Assembly (NCBI GenBank): GCA_029339195.1
Contig: JAPTJF010000370.1
Coordinates: 1 to 64,000, forward strand
DNA: 64,000 nucleotides
Direction of reading: 5' to 3'
Source of the DNA: Micractinium sp. NFX-FRZ
Lineage: Eukaryota; Chlorophyta; Trebouxiophyceae; Chlorellales; Chlorellaceae
This document shows positions 32,201 through 44,100 of the stretch, in pieces. The translations under genes and the position numbers were made by a program. The notes below the pieces were generated by a model. It did no database searches and was not told the DNA's origin. It was given only the letters and a program-made list of their open reading frames with translations. Every line of letters starts with the position of its first letter. The stretch's first letter is position 1.

Positions 32201-34712
32201 CAGTTGGAACGAAACCCCAACAACCCACCCCAACACGCACGCTGTCCTCCCTAGCGTACTGCCCCAGTTCCATTACTGGGGGAGGGCGAAACACGCTGCC
32301 CATCTCTTCAGCTCCGCATCCCGGTGCTGGCACAATGCCACAGCAGTGCCTGCACAGCCCCCTCCCTCCTCCCCTCCCTCCTCCTTTCCGTTTCACCCCT
32401 CCCCCACCCTGCCTGCCCTTCGCGCAGGCCCACTTTTTGCTTTGGTGCAGCGCTGCCCTACCTGGGTTTTACTGCCACCTCTGAACAATCGCACCCCCTT
32501 ACCCACCCCAACCACCCTGCAGGTCCACTTCAATGTGGAGTCTGTGCTGGCCCACCTGGAGCGGGTGCTGGAGGACAGGGGGCACGCGGTGGTGTGCATG
32601 GCGGAGGGAGCAGGCCAGGTGGGTGGCGGGGGTGGGTGGGGCCTGGTGGGGGGACAGTTGGTGGGGGGACAGCTGGCGAGGGTGACACCTGTCGGGGGGC
32701 GCTTGGCGGCGGATGTCAAAGGTGGCGGGGGGATATGACGGAAGCGAGAGGTTTGCAGCATGCAGCATGCAGAGGGGCAAGGGTATGACCACCAAGTGCA
32801 TGAGTGTGTGCCGGCTTGCCGGGCCGTCGTAGTGGCAACAGATGCGGCTGTTGCGCCCCGTCCCCGCCCCTGGCCCCTCCCCCCCTGCAGGAGCGCTTCC
32901 CGCAGCAGTGCCACTGGACTCCAGGCCAGGTGGGTGGTCCCACGCAGTCACACCCACCCCTTGTGATTGCTGTCAGCATGCGCAGTAACAGGCCCCTGCT
33001 GTGACACGGCCCTCCGCAGGGACAGCAGTCGTGCCTGACCAAGATCGCTTGCCGGATGCCTTAGGTGGGAGTGAGCCTGGCCAGTGCTTCTGACCCTTCC
33101 ACCAGCCCACCCACCCGCCTGCCCACCCGCTTGCCCACCCTGCCACCCTCCCGGATCCTGCCCGCCGCGCTCCTCCACTTCAGGACCCGTTTGCCTGCCA
33201 GGAGACGGACGCCGGGGCCTGGCTGAAGTCTGAGATCAAGAAGGGGCTGCACGACGTAGACGTCAAGTGAGCACGGCATGCGTAGCGTAGGCTTCTGCTG
33301 AGCGCAGCATGCATGGGACAAGCGAGGATAGGAGGGGCGTTGTGAATGCTCTCAGGCACCCGCCTCCCAGCTGCCTGCCCTTCGTGTCGCCTCGAGAGAG
33401 GCCCTTGGCCTAACACCTGCTTACCCTCCTGCATGCCCCTCCCCTCCCAGGTACATAGGTGGGTCGGGCAGGCACGGTGCTTGCGCACCAGAGGGTGCGC
33501 AAGCACCGTGCATGACACACGGTTGTGGCGGACAGGTCGTCAGGAACGCCGAACCTATTGCGCTGTGGGGCGCGGCTGCACTGGATCCAGCTGGGCGAAA
33601 CTGGGCTTGCACTATGTGCTGGCAGCAAGCGACGGGCAGCACAACGTTGCCCGGTGGAGGTTTCATTGTCTTGCCGGCGGGCGGCGCAAGGCAGTGCTGC
33701 TGCTGCTGCCGCACTGTGCACTGGCTAGCGTCTGCGGCCCCTGACTTGTGTTGGCCCCTTGCCTCCTTGAAGATCCAAGCTACTTGATCAGATCCATCCC
33801 TGCCACCTCGGATGACCGGTGAGCACACGGGACAGGCGCCCCGGGCGGGTGTCACTCTGGGCTGAAAGCCACACACTGCCTGTCAGCCGGCTGGCAGACA
33901 GTGCTGGCACTGTGTGCAGTCTGGGATGCCACGCAAGGCCAACATGCCCGCCCGCCGTCACGCCTGCATGCGTATGCCTGGCGTGCCGTCTCACCAGCCG
34001 CAACCCACCGCCTGGTGCTGCAGCGTGCACTGCAAGATGCTGGCGCATGGCGCTGTGCACGCCGCGTTTGCCGGCTTCACGAGCGTCTGTGTGGGACAAG
34101 TCAGCAATCACATGGTGATGAGACAGGGGGCTGGGAACGGGGTAACAGGGTGTGGAGTGCGCGGCAGGCGGGGCATCGGCTGGGTAGGAAGGGAGGCAAG
34201 CTGGCACCAGGCCAGCCAAGCCTTCAGCTCACAGCCCCCCCGCTCGCATTGTGCGCAGCCCAAACTGACCTCCCTGGCAGCGCACTCACTGTGTCAGTGC
34301 CCTGCAGCGATTGTATCACTTCTTTTCACTCTCGTACTGCCCACTTCTATCTGCCTGCAGGTCCTGCTGCCGCTGCCCCTCCTGGCACACGCGCCCCGCC
34401 AGGTCAGCGCCGCTTGTTCCTGCCTGCCCGGGGCATCCAACAGCCCGCCAGGCCCTCCCTCTGCCCACCGCCCTGCCTGTCTGGCACAGCTGGCGCTTGC
34501 AGTGCCTGCATTGATGCCCAGGTTGTTGCCGCCCGCCCTGCCGGCTGGCCTGGAGCTTGAGCCGCTGCCCTGAACAGCTGCGATCCTGAGCACTTGCCTT
34601 CGGCTCTTCCTTGCAGATGGACCCGCGCGGCGAGCTGTGGGCCCGCCTGCGTGCGGCCATCAAAATGCCCAACTTCGATAGCCCCCCTGAATGGCGGGAG
34701 GAGGAGCCGTGA
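26266..34712 (+). CDS. PFK: Plant-type 6-phosphofructokinase, atypical GGDGT motif
   Basis: 21 exons: 26266..26686, 26917..26977, 27230..27324, 27677..27804, 28882..28959, 29196..29273, 29649..29750, 30107..30197, 30696..30766, 31003..31077, 31436..31501, 31786..31863, 31993..32037, 32523..32618, 32891..32929, 33184..33266, 33451..33458, 33773..33818, 34024..34114, 34361..34402, 34617..34712; 629 residues. The core matches plant ATP-PFK: GPRSTIYF, GGLCPGLNDIIR (271-282), PKSIDND (391-397, catalytic D395), GYETAVEEAQ, KLMGRHSGF (438-440 MGR), VLVPE, AEGAGQ and YIDPSYLIRSIPA (537 on). The usual GGDG(S/T), a nucleotide/Mg site, reads GGQHE (363-367). An extra Pro/Ser-rich N-terminus precedes the core. 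Product: phosphorylation of fructose-6-phosphate in glycolysis, if active. Three introns start GC (28960, 29751, 30767). Exon 17 is 8 nt. The ORF start at 26206 is GTG; ATG 26266 is preferred. Confidence 0.88.
28484..28716. repeat. Imperfect ~230-bp inverted repeat in PFK intron 4
   Basis: The left half (from cttgacaagcttctgctcag) and the complement of the right half (cttcacgtgcttctgctcag) align along most of their length, roughly three-quarters identical by eye, with the axis near 28605. It would fold into one long imperfect hairpin. It resembles a fold-back MITE or a long-hairpin small-RNA precursor. No target-site duplication was established. Confidence 0.7.
30300..30440 (+). ncRNA. Candidate hairpin RNA (pre-miRNA-like) in PFK intron 8
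   Basis: Two 53-nt arms (30300-30352 and 30388-30440) are complementary with about four mismatches and a 35-nt loop. The stem is long, nearly perfect and sits in a sense-strand intron between exons at 30197 and 30696. Size and pairing fit a plant/algal miRNA or other Dicer substrate; a recent inverted duplication or fold-back transposon remnant is the alternative. No expression evidence is visible in sequence. Confidence 0.5.
33451..33458 (+). other. PFK: 8-nt microexon of the PFK gene
   Basis: GTACATAG between a polypyrimidine-cag acceptor and a gtgggt donor. It supplies the end of Lys, then Tyr, Ile and the first base of Asp in the conserved YIDP motif. Without it the junction of exons 16 and 18 would lose Y-I and change frame. 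Phase on both sides agrees. Confidence 0.8.
33472..33511. repeat. Perfect 18-bp inverted repeat, 4-nt loop
   Basis: Left arm 33472-33489 and right arm 33494-33511 are exact reverse complements separated by agag. It begins 14 nt after the 8-nt microexon, within the following intron. Probably an RNA hairpin that could affect microexon splicing. Confidence 0.9.
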
Positions 34713-35327
34713 GCAAGCAGGAGCTCAACCCAAGCCAGAGAAGGAGATGTAGTTGGAGGGGTGGAGAAGGAATGCTGCACATTCAGCTGGGGTGCTGGCT
34801 TGCTTGTGCACCAGTCAAGCTGTGCAGTATGTCAGACTGGATCACCGATCACAGCAGCCCATCCTTTTGTGTTCTCGCCGTGTTGCCTCCCACTGCAGCA
34901 GTGCTGCCCTTGCACTTGCGCTAATCCTGTTCAGTCGGTTACATGCATGCAAGTCAAAACACAGATGTCATGGCGGCGACGGAACGCGTCAGGCTGGCTC
35001 GTGGCAAAAGTGCGCAGGATGTGCATGTCAGAGGAGAGGTGCAAGCGCTAAGATGCACCACATGCAAGGGTCTTCTGTAGCAATGCACGCGTAGTGATGT
35101 GCACGTCGTTATGTTGTCAATCAACTCGTGGCCTTAGCGCCAGGGTGGGGCGTGTTGCCACTTGAGCCTCCGAGGCCGAGAGTGGCAGGGCTCAGGCCTC
35201 CAGCCAGCGCCCAGCCCTTCACCCCTTCTTCTCCACCTGTTGGTGCACGACGGGAAGCCGGGAAGGAAGGGTGGGGGGTGTCTATCAACAGGTTATTTCA
35301 GGTTTTGCTGCTGACAGCTTTAGGGTG
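34713..35327. other. Convergent 3' region between PFK and the small hydrophilic gene
   Basis: About 600 bp between two facing stop codons, lower in GC than the coding parts. TGTAA on the minus strand at 34939-34943 is a candidate signal for the minus-strand gene. No coding exon was recognised. Confidence 0.5.
34939..34943 (-). terminator. Possible TGTAA polyadenylation signal (minus strand)
   Basis: TGTAA about 385 nt downstream of the stop codon at 35328 of the small hydrophilic gene. Weak on its own. Confidence 0.35.
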
Positions 35328-37577
35328 CTAGCAGGTGCCAGCCTTCTCTTTCGCAGGCACACTTGCTGCTGCCGCGCGGGCCAGTCTCTGCATGACGCAA
35401 TGGTGCACACGGATGCAGGCAGGCAGGCACCCCGTCTGGCCCGCTTGCCTGCTCGGCGTACTCCTGGGCGCGCTGCAGCTTCTTGGGGTGCCCTGCACAG
35501 GCCAGCAGGTGGGCAGTGGTTCATTGCCGTACATGCGCTGGGGTCACAGCACGCACGGTGCGCAATACTGGAAGATCCATGTTGGCAGCGCAGCGCAGCT
35601 CGGGACGAAGGCAGGGTGGGCAAGGCATGGTAGCATGTGCACCAGCATAGCGTGGCACGCCACGCTCCCCACCCTGCCGGCCCTGCCCTGCCCTGCTCTG
35701 CCGTCCCAAGGTGACCAGCCCTACCCTGCACGAAGGGCAGCTGCTCCACCGACTTGCCCCCCTTGACCTGCAGGCTCAGCTTGAAGCGAGGCGGGCGATG
35801 AGTCGAGGCAAGGTGAAGGCGAAGCAGCCGTGCACGTGTGAAAGAGGACCGGAGTCGGGGCGGAACCGGACAGCGGCGGTGGTATAGAGCGCAAGGCCCA
35901 GGCCAACGGGGGGCGGCAGCAGGGCCCCACGGTGGCAAGAGGCCGACCCTGCTGACACACCCGCCCGACGATGCCGCCTTGCCTGGCGCGTCACTGCCGC
36001 CTTCTCGCCTTGGCTGCAGGATGGAAGGAGGGAGAGAAAAGTGAAGCGACAGATATGGGCGAAACAATGGCATCAACAGGGCAGCAGCAGAGCGTGAGAG
36101 CAGCGAACGGCCAGCAGGGGCAAGTGGCGCAGGTCCACGCTTGCACGGCAGCTGCGTGCCGCGGGAGCAACCATGCCTCATTTTGCAAGCCCGTCACAGA
36201 AAAAGCTTCTCTGCGGGTATCATCTCAGCTGCCCGCCCCACCGCTCACGTCAGCTCTCCCACCATGTGGTGGTGCTCCTCCGGGTGCCCCTTCCCCTCCT
36301 TGGCCTCCACCTGGCAGTGCAGCGGCAGCAGGGGGGAGGAAGCCGGTGTAGTTGAGAGGCAAGATGGGGGGGGTGGGGGGCTTCGGCATAGCGTAAAGCA
36401 TGGCACGTGCAATGCTGGAAGACGTGACATGCTTCACGTCCTCTCACCCACCCAGGCCTGCTCGCGGGCACTCGCCTCGTGCTTGTACTCCTCAGCCGCC
36501 TGCGCCTTCTCGGGGTGCATGTCAGTGAAATGCACCTCGGCATCCCCATGCACCGCCCTGCGGGTAAGGAGCAAGGGGACCTGAAGCCGGCACTGCGGGT
36601 GCTTGTCCGCAGAGCGTGCCCTTTCACTCTTCAGCACCGCCCAACGACACAGCACAGCACAGCATGGAGGCCTTGTCTGGCATGGTGCTGCGTCGTGGGG
36701 TGGGCGTGAGTTGGTGTGGAGGCTGGACGTGGCGGGTAGCGGAGGAGAGCAGACCGAGGCTGCGGCCCCCCGTGACGCCGCCCCCTTGCAGCCTCTCTAG
36801 ATGGGGCTTATGCCACTGCCTGCCCCACCTGGTGATGGCGGCCTTCTCTCCGGTGCTGCACCCCAGTGGTAAAAGGAGGGCACGAAGTCAAGCAGAGAGG
36901 TGAGGGGGCAGTAGCGAGGGGCAAGGAGACAAGGGGGATGAGCTGCCGGGTAGAGAGGCTAGTAGGAGAGGCAGTGAGACCAGCCGGGGCAGGCAGGGGA
37001 GACTCGTGGGCGGGATGAAGGGGCGCGCAGCTCAAGCGGCGCGTGCAACGCGGCAGGGTATGCAGGGAATGAAGGATGGCCGGTCAAGAGGTGAGAGACC
37101 AAGCCAAGGGGACGCGTGGACCGCAGGGGCACCTCAGCAGCCAAAGTTACTGCCTCTCCCCTTTCCGCTGCGTTCCCGTAGGCTGCAACGTTCCTCCACC
37201 CCACCTCCACTCACCTCCCCCCCCACCTCCCCTGTTCCTATTCCCGCCTTCCCCTCCCCCATAGCCCTTACCTCAGTCCTCCATGCTCTGGATCCCCGTG
37301 CCTGCAGGCGAAACGCAGGTGGAGGGGGCTGCTGAGAATGCTGGGGCGCTCTTGGTGTGCGCTGACCGGCGCCCGCCGACGCCCGCCCCAGCGCCGCCTT
37401 CCGGTGGGAGCTCTACCTGCCCTTGGCGCACTGATGTCCCCACTTCCGAAGCCTTCCGACCAACCACGATCACTTGTCCGCCAGCGCAGTCGCCCATCCT
37501 GACCCATCCCGCCGCTTCCGAAACCAAACAGCTGTGGCCCTCCGCCCACAGTACCTGCGGTCGACTTTCTCGCTCAT
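35328..37577 (-). CDS. Small hydrophilic Lys/Glu/His-rich protein, eight tiny exons
   Basis: Exons 37555..37577, 36829..36855, 36452..36557, 36249..36310, 35983..36013, 35725..35767, 35449..35492, 35328..35387 (23 to 106 nt each) join in phase to 131 residues starting MSEKVDRSTGEKAAITRAVH. Later segments include TDMHPEKAQAAEEYKHEAS, GHPEEHHHMVGELTQGEKAA and GHPKKLQRAQEYAEQ, ending EKAGTC. The phrase GEKAA(I/V)TR occurs twice and HP.K.Q.A.EY.. twice, so there may be an internal repeat. There is no signal peptide or TM segment; charge and lack of bulky hydrophobics suggest a disordered or helical soluble protein, LEA-like in composition but without a LEA motif I recognise. Two introns start GC (35448, 35982). 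I do not recognise the family. Phase agreement over seven junctions is the main support. Confidence 0.65.
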
Positions 37578-38192
37578 GTCGAATTGCGTGCTTCAGTCAC
37601 AGATAACAAGGAGCTGACAATGCAACATCGACTCAGAAAGGCTGTGAAGAACCCCTCATGCGCTTCTCTGCTGTGCTGAGGTCGAGCACGTGTCGCTGCC
37701 TCGTTTCCTCCTCCGACATCTCCGGATGCTTATGAAACGTGGAAGAGGAATGCTGGAGGAATGGCGCCTGGTCGAGCGGCCTGTGCGTCACGGCAGGCAG
37801 CAGTGCGGGCGGGGACGGAAGGCGAGCGGGCACCGCCACTCTTCCACCGGCGGCTCGGCTCCTGTGGGGGTTCGCTGCAGGCCCGCTCCTCCTGATGCCC
37901 ACTTTGGCAGCTTGGTCGATCACGCAAAGATTGACAGTATAGGAAATGTGACTTGTTCCGGCAATGCAGGGCGGCACCAAAAGAGAGTGGGCACGGGCGC
38001 GGGAGAGGACAGGGGGGAATAGGGGGCGCCGAAGGCCGGCGACCGGCTGCAAATGTCCCAGACAGGAGGCACAGCGGAAAGGGAAGGCAGTTGAAAGCGA
38101 GCGAGCGAGAGGGGGAGGGTGCACGGGCAGTGTTTTCGATGTGTGCTTTGTCATGTATGACTTTTTCCTGCCGCGTGCCCACAGCAGCCGCG
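37578..38192. other. Upstream of the small hydrophilic gene / NEF1-like 3' region
   Basis: About 600 bp between two minus-strand genes. It should hold the 3' UTR of the NEF1-like gene and the promoter of the hydrophilic gene. Confidence 0.4.
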
Positions 38193-41100
38193 TCAAATGA
38201 GCGCGCGCCCCTGCTTCTGCGACTGCTGCGCCGACAGCAGCTGCACGGCGACGGCCGCCAGGCTGACGCCTGCGCTGATCTTCACCTCATCCATGTCTGA
38301 CACCCACAGAGCCAGCAGGTTGAGGGGAGCCAGCGCCAGCAGACGCAGCACGGGCGTCTGCACACAGCGGGGGCGCGGGATGTGGCGGTGCGCAGCAGCT
38401 CAGGGGTGTGTGGAGCCGCAGGCTTCTCGACAATGCCTGCAAGCTGCTGCAAGCTACCTGCCTCGCTTCCCTGCCAGCGGCCGTCATCCCTTGCCTGCCC
38501 TGCCGCCAGGCCCCACCGCCCCTCCCCTCTCAGCTGCCCTGCCCCGTGCCGCACCCGCACCCCAGACCTTTGACAAGACAAAGCTTGAGCCCCAGCCTGG
38601 CCAGCCCCCACACCCCACCCCCGCCCCCATCCCCCCCGCCCCCACTCCCACCTGGTAGCTGCCCCACAGCCACATCAGCAGGGAGACCTGGCAGGGCAGC
38701 GCCGCCGCCAAGGAGGCCACGTTCTTGCCGATGTACGTCGCCATGTAGCCGCCCATCCCCATCTCTCCCGCCTCTCCCGCCAGCTGCCACAGCGCGGCAC
38801 CCGCGAGGTAGCCGCACGCGACGGCCACGGGGGGCACGTAGCGGCGGCGGTGCTCCAGCCAGCACAGCAGCAGCGGGTCCTGGGCCAGCAGCAGCAGCAG
38901 GGGGGCCAGCAGCAGGATGGCCGCTGGCTCGCCGCCGGTGATCTGCGGGCGTGGTTGGTGCCGGGGGGGAAGAGGTGTTGGGTGGGCGGTGACGGGCGGG
39001 CGGTGGTGTCGGGATGTGTGATGAGAGGCACACGGTGTGGAGGGGTGCAAAGGTGCAAGGAAGGAAGGGAGAGAGGGAGGAATGGAGGGCAGGAAGGCGG
39101 GGATGAAGCACAGGAGGTGCTGCAGCAGCCAGCTCAAGCAGCAGGCCTCAGCCGCCCGGAGCACAGCTGCAGTGCCAGCCCCACCCACCAGCCTATCCAC
39201 TCACCTCTGTGTTGAGCGCCACGCACAGCCCAAAGCAGAGCAGGGTGGCCAGGTTGCAGCAGGTGGGTACCCAGGCCAGGCCATCCTGCGCCAGCCGCTG
39301 CACCGCCGCGCCCGCTGGGCCCTGCAGGCAGGCGGGGAAGGGCCATACGCAGGGGGGGCACACGGTGAGGCAACAACACTGGGAGGCTGAGAGGTTGCGG
39401 CAATTGCAGCGGCAGCAAAACATCCATCCATGCCATGCACCCTGCCAGCTTGCACGCATGCCGGCAGCTGGCCCCATATGCTCCCACCCACCGGCCCAAC
39501 AAGCATGCGCGCCCGCGCAAGCTTGCCTGGCGCCCGCCCGTTGCCCCAGTCGCACCCACCTTGAGCGAGGTGCGCCCCGCGCCGGGTGTGGGCGCATACG
39601 TGGGCATGCACTGCCCCAGGAAAGAGGCCGCCCGGTGGAAGGAGCTGTCGTCCAGACCCAGCGCGGCAGCCACAGCGGGCGCAGCGGGGCGCGGCCCGCG
39701 GTGGCCCGCCAGGGCGGCTGACACTCGCAGCTTGAGGGAGAAGGCGAGCAGCAGGGCCTCAGCAGCATACACCGCCAGCACAGCGGTCCTGCGGGGCAGG
39801 CGGGGGGGCACAGGTGGCAGCGGGGGGTGGGTGAGAGGTGATGGGTGTGGGCCGGGGGATCATGGTGGGGCCAAGGCGGGGCCTGCTTTGGGAGAGGACA
39901 AACCGGAGCGTGGGCAGCAAGGCACATGTCACGCCCACTCCACCGGCTGTCTCGCCGACGGCCGTCTTGCGGCAGCCCCATGCCCCCCACTCCCAACGTT
40001 TCCTTATAGCCATACGCAACCGCTCACCACATGGCGCCCCGCCGCTCCTCATCCAGCTCCCTGTGGCTGTCAGGCAGCAGCCCACACAGCCCACATCCCC
40101 CATACTTGCCCACTAATCTGGAATGAGTATACCCCGCGCACCAGATGGCGTCCCGCCGCTCCTCGTCCAGCTCCCTGTGGCTGTCGGGCAGCAGGCGCTC
40201 CGCCGCCTCCGGCAGCGGCGGCAGGTCGGACACCGCCTGCGCCAGCAGGGCCAGCGGCAGGCCCGCCGCCCAGGCAGCGCCCAGCAGCGGCATGATGGCG
40301 GAGCCCCCGGGGACGGGGAGCTGGAGGAGGACCAGGAAGAGGGCTGCGATGAGGGCGGTGACGAGGATGACGAGCTGCAGGGGGGGAGGGAGGGGGGCGG
40401 AAAGATGTTGGGGGATGGAGATGTGTTGGGGGAGGGAGAAGGGAAGCAGCGGGCGCGAGGGGAGAGCTGGGAAGGGAGGAGAGCGAGATGGTGGAGGTTG
40501 GGAGAATGCGATGGTCAGGGCTGGGAGGGATACCATGTGCAGTTGAAACAGGCTGGGCGCCAGATGGGGAGGCACGTGGTGGCGTTGGCAGCGACCTGTC
40601 CTGCGCTCCTAACGTACAAACCCAACGTACGCCCCCCCCCCCGCCTCCCCTCCCACCCCCGGCCAGAGCCCCACCTGCACCAGCGGCAGGCCCGGGAAGA
40701 ACTCGAGCGCCAGGTAGGCGGCAACCGAGGCTGCGGCCCCCGCTGCCTGCACCGTGCGCGTCAGCGCTCCCACCGCGCCGCCCCCGGGCTGCGTGACGGC
40801 GCACAGGCCCAGGAAGGCGGCCAGCACCATGAGCCAGGAGGGCCAGTGGGTGCGGCGGCGCAGGCCGTCGCCTGCAGGCAGGGGGAGGACGGGAGGCAGG
40901 GGGAGGGGGTCAGAAGGGGGAGAGTCCGATTTGTGGTGCGGGCTGGCAGGGCGGGGCAGCCTTGATAGGCGGGCGGCCTAAAGCTTTCTAGCGCCCTGAT
41001 CACGGCATGGCATGCCCATGCCATCTCCTCCTCGCTCCCCATCCGACCCGTCTCCCAACCATACTCGCCCCCACAGTCAACGCCTTGTCCCATGGAGAAA

Positions 41101-44100
41101 CGCTCCAAGATCCTGCCCTGCTCCCGCATACAAGTCTCGTCTCTAAGAGCCCTCCCCCACAATGCCCTCCCCTCCACTCACCCCACACCGACACGTCGTC
41201 CTGCTCGTGCTCCGGCACGTGCTCCTTGTCCCACAGGCGGGGGCAGAGGCCCAGCGGCAGGCCCGGGCACTCCGCCCCGCCCCTGATGGGCAGCGGCGGG
41301 CGCAGCAGGATGAGCAGCGCGGCCAGCGCGGCGGCCAGCAGCAGCGCGCGCTTGGCGGGCTGCGAGTGCGGGTAGTACCGCTGCACCAGCGGCATGCAGC
41401 CCAGGGCGGCTATCAGCACCAGCAGGCCTGCCATGAGAGCCTCCGAAGGGCGACGGTCCAGCACAAACTGTGTGATGTCAAAGACGGCAAAGCGGGCGGC
41501 CACCACGGCGGCCAGCACCGCCGCCGCCAGGCCCAGGCCCTGCCAGGGGCGCAGGCGCCGCGGGCGCTCGCGCCCCGGGTGGTCCCGATCCACCCCGCCC
41601 CCCTTGAGCAGCAGCGGGGGGCTGGCTGCCAGCAGCAAGCCCAGCACGGGGATGGTGAGGCGGGCCTCGGGTAGCGCCAGCATGGCCAGCTTGGCGGCGT
41701 AGATGCACTGCAGCGCCCAGGTGGCGAGGTCGCCGATGCAGCGCGCCTCGTGGAGGTGCCGCGCCAGCGCCAGGCCCATGGCTGCGGGGGGCGTGTGTGA
41801 GGGAGGGAGGCCAGAGGAGGGGAGTGATTTAAGACGGCCAGGAGCACGGTCAAGGGCACAGGGGGCAAGGCGGGGGGAGGGGAGAGGCGCAGGCAGGCGG
41901 CTTTGGAGACGGGCAGGCTGCTCTTTGGCTGCCTGCACAACCGGCGTGGGTGCAGGCTCCTCACCCCCTGCCCCCGCCTCCACTCATCCCCACCAAGCCC
42001 ACCCCTGCCACCTTGCAACCATCACGTGCTCTCTCGCTCACCCGAGGTGGCGATGACGAGCCAGGGCGGGTACATGGAGTGCAGGCCAAAGGTGACCTCC
42101 TCGTGGTCCCCGCTGTACAGCTGCTCCTCCAGCACAGCCAGCAGGCCCGCCTGGAGCAGCAGCACAGACGACGTCACGCCCCTGGGGGACTCTGCAGGGG
42201 CAAGGGAGGGGAAGGGTCAGGGGGAGGGTAAAGGGGAAGCGGCACGACGAGGGGTCCAGAGGCAGCGGGTGTGCGGGGGAAGTAGCCAGGGAAGCAGGCG
42301 GACAGCCGACGGCCGGGAAGCTGACTAATGCTCGCTTGTGTGCCTGCCTGCTGCAGCGCTCCACCTGCAATCCCAGAGTGGCCCCCCTCCACACCGCCCG
42401 GGTGCGCCCACCTGAGTAGATGAGGCCGGGCAGCAGCGTGGCGGGCAGCATGGCTGCCAGCACCAGGGCGCACACCGTCTTGAGGTGCAGGCTGCCCAGG
42501 AGGATGTCCAGGAACCAAAAGTGGTGCCACAGGAACCAGCCGCCTGCGCACATGTACAAACAAACGAATGAATGTCGATAGAGGCAGCCATTGCTCCCTC
42601 CAGCGACTTAGCAATGAGAGCAGTGGGTGACAGTGAGAATCTGCCGCCGCCCTCCTCGCGTCAGCATTGAGCCCCGGCACCCCGCAGCACTGAAAACGCG
42701 CACACATTTTTTAAGCACATGTACAAACAAACGAATGAATGGTAAGAGAGCAAGCCAATGAACACTTGCTGATCAATCCAGCGACGCAAGCAACAGGAAC
42801 AGTGGGTGGCGCGGGACATTGCCGCCATCCTCCCAGCGCCAGCAGAGGCCCCCGGCACCCCTCACCTCACCCCTGCACCGCGGCCAGCGAACGCGCCTCA
42901 GCAGCAACCGCCGCCGCTAGCCCCTAGCCCACTAATCCCCCCGCATAAGCAACTGCGCAACTAAACCACAACAATAACCAGCGCTCACCGGTGGCCAGGG
43001 TGCCCACCACAAAGAGCAGGTAGTCCCTGAGCGTGCGTGTGTCGTAAAACATGGCCAGCCCCGAGGCCGCCAGCAGCGGGGCGGGCAGCATCCACATGGG
43101 CAGGCCGCCCGCCAGCGCGCCCACAGCGGCGCTCAGCATGAGCAGCGGCCCCACCAGCATGCCCTCCACCTCCTCCCCCAGGGAGCCGCCAAAGTGAAGC
43201 AGCACCAGGGCTGCCACGCCGTACATGCAGGCTGCAGGGGGGCAGCGGGGCAGGGGGGCAGGAGGGAGCTAACTGAGAGGAGATGCAAGGGGCTTAGGGT
43301 GAGGCTGCACTATTTCACCCCTGCTCTTCTTGCACGCCCACATCTGCCCAGTGCTGGCACATGACCATGAATGATGCACGCCGCCGCCCTCCGTGTTTGC
43401 CTATGCGACTGCTCCCCCTACAGCCCCTCAGCTGCCGGTGCCGGCCATGCAACTTAACGTGGGCTGTCCTTGTCAGCGAAAACACTTTGGAAGGAATGGA
43501 AGACCACACACCTCAAGCCCCACTACACAGCCCGCCTTTCACCCGACACGAATCCAATACAGACAGCCGCATGCGCCCACCTGTGACTGCCACGTAGTTC
43601 CAGGGAGCCGTCAGGCGGATGTACTGGTTAAAGGAGTGGAAGATGACGCGCTCCTCCAGCGCCGCCAGGAAGACGGCCAGCGAGGCGAGCAGCAGCAGGC
43701 GGCGCAGCGCGTTCACGGCGCGCCCCTCGCCCAGCCACCACAGGCCGTCTGCGGGGGTGGGGTGGGGTGGTGGTGGACGACAGGGGGTTTGAGGACTTCA
43801 AGATGCCATGAAGAAGGCGTGAAACGTCGGCAAGGTGTCAAGGCAGGGCAGAGCAGAGGGGTGGAAGGGGGCCCAGGGCAGGCTGGTTGCCCTCCCCCAC
43901 AGCGCAGCGTGCGCCTTTCCGTGCCGACCTCGCTGCCCCCCTGCCCTCCCATGCTGCCTTCTCGGCCCGGGCCCAGCCCCGCCACTCATGCTTGTGCCTG
44001 CACACCCTACACTCTGCCCTTCCCTCTTTGCTTTCTTCCCAGACCACCTTCCCAACGCCACCTTCTCCCCACTGCCGCCTCTTTCCCGCTGCCACCCCTG

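Noticed and set aside
37633..38196. 187-residue minus-strand frame upstream of the small hydrophilic gene
   Set aside because: Lies in a promoter/3' UTR interval, does not join in phase to neighbouring exons, and shows no domain.
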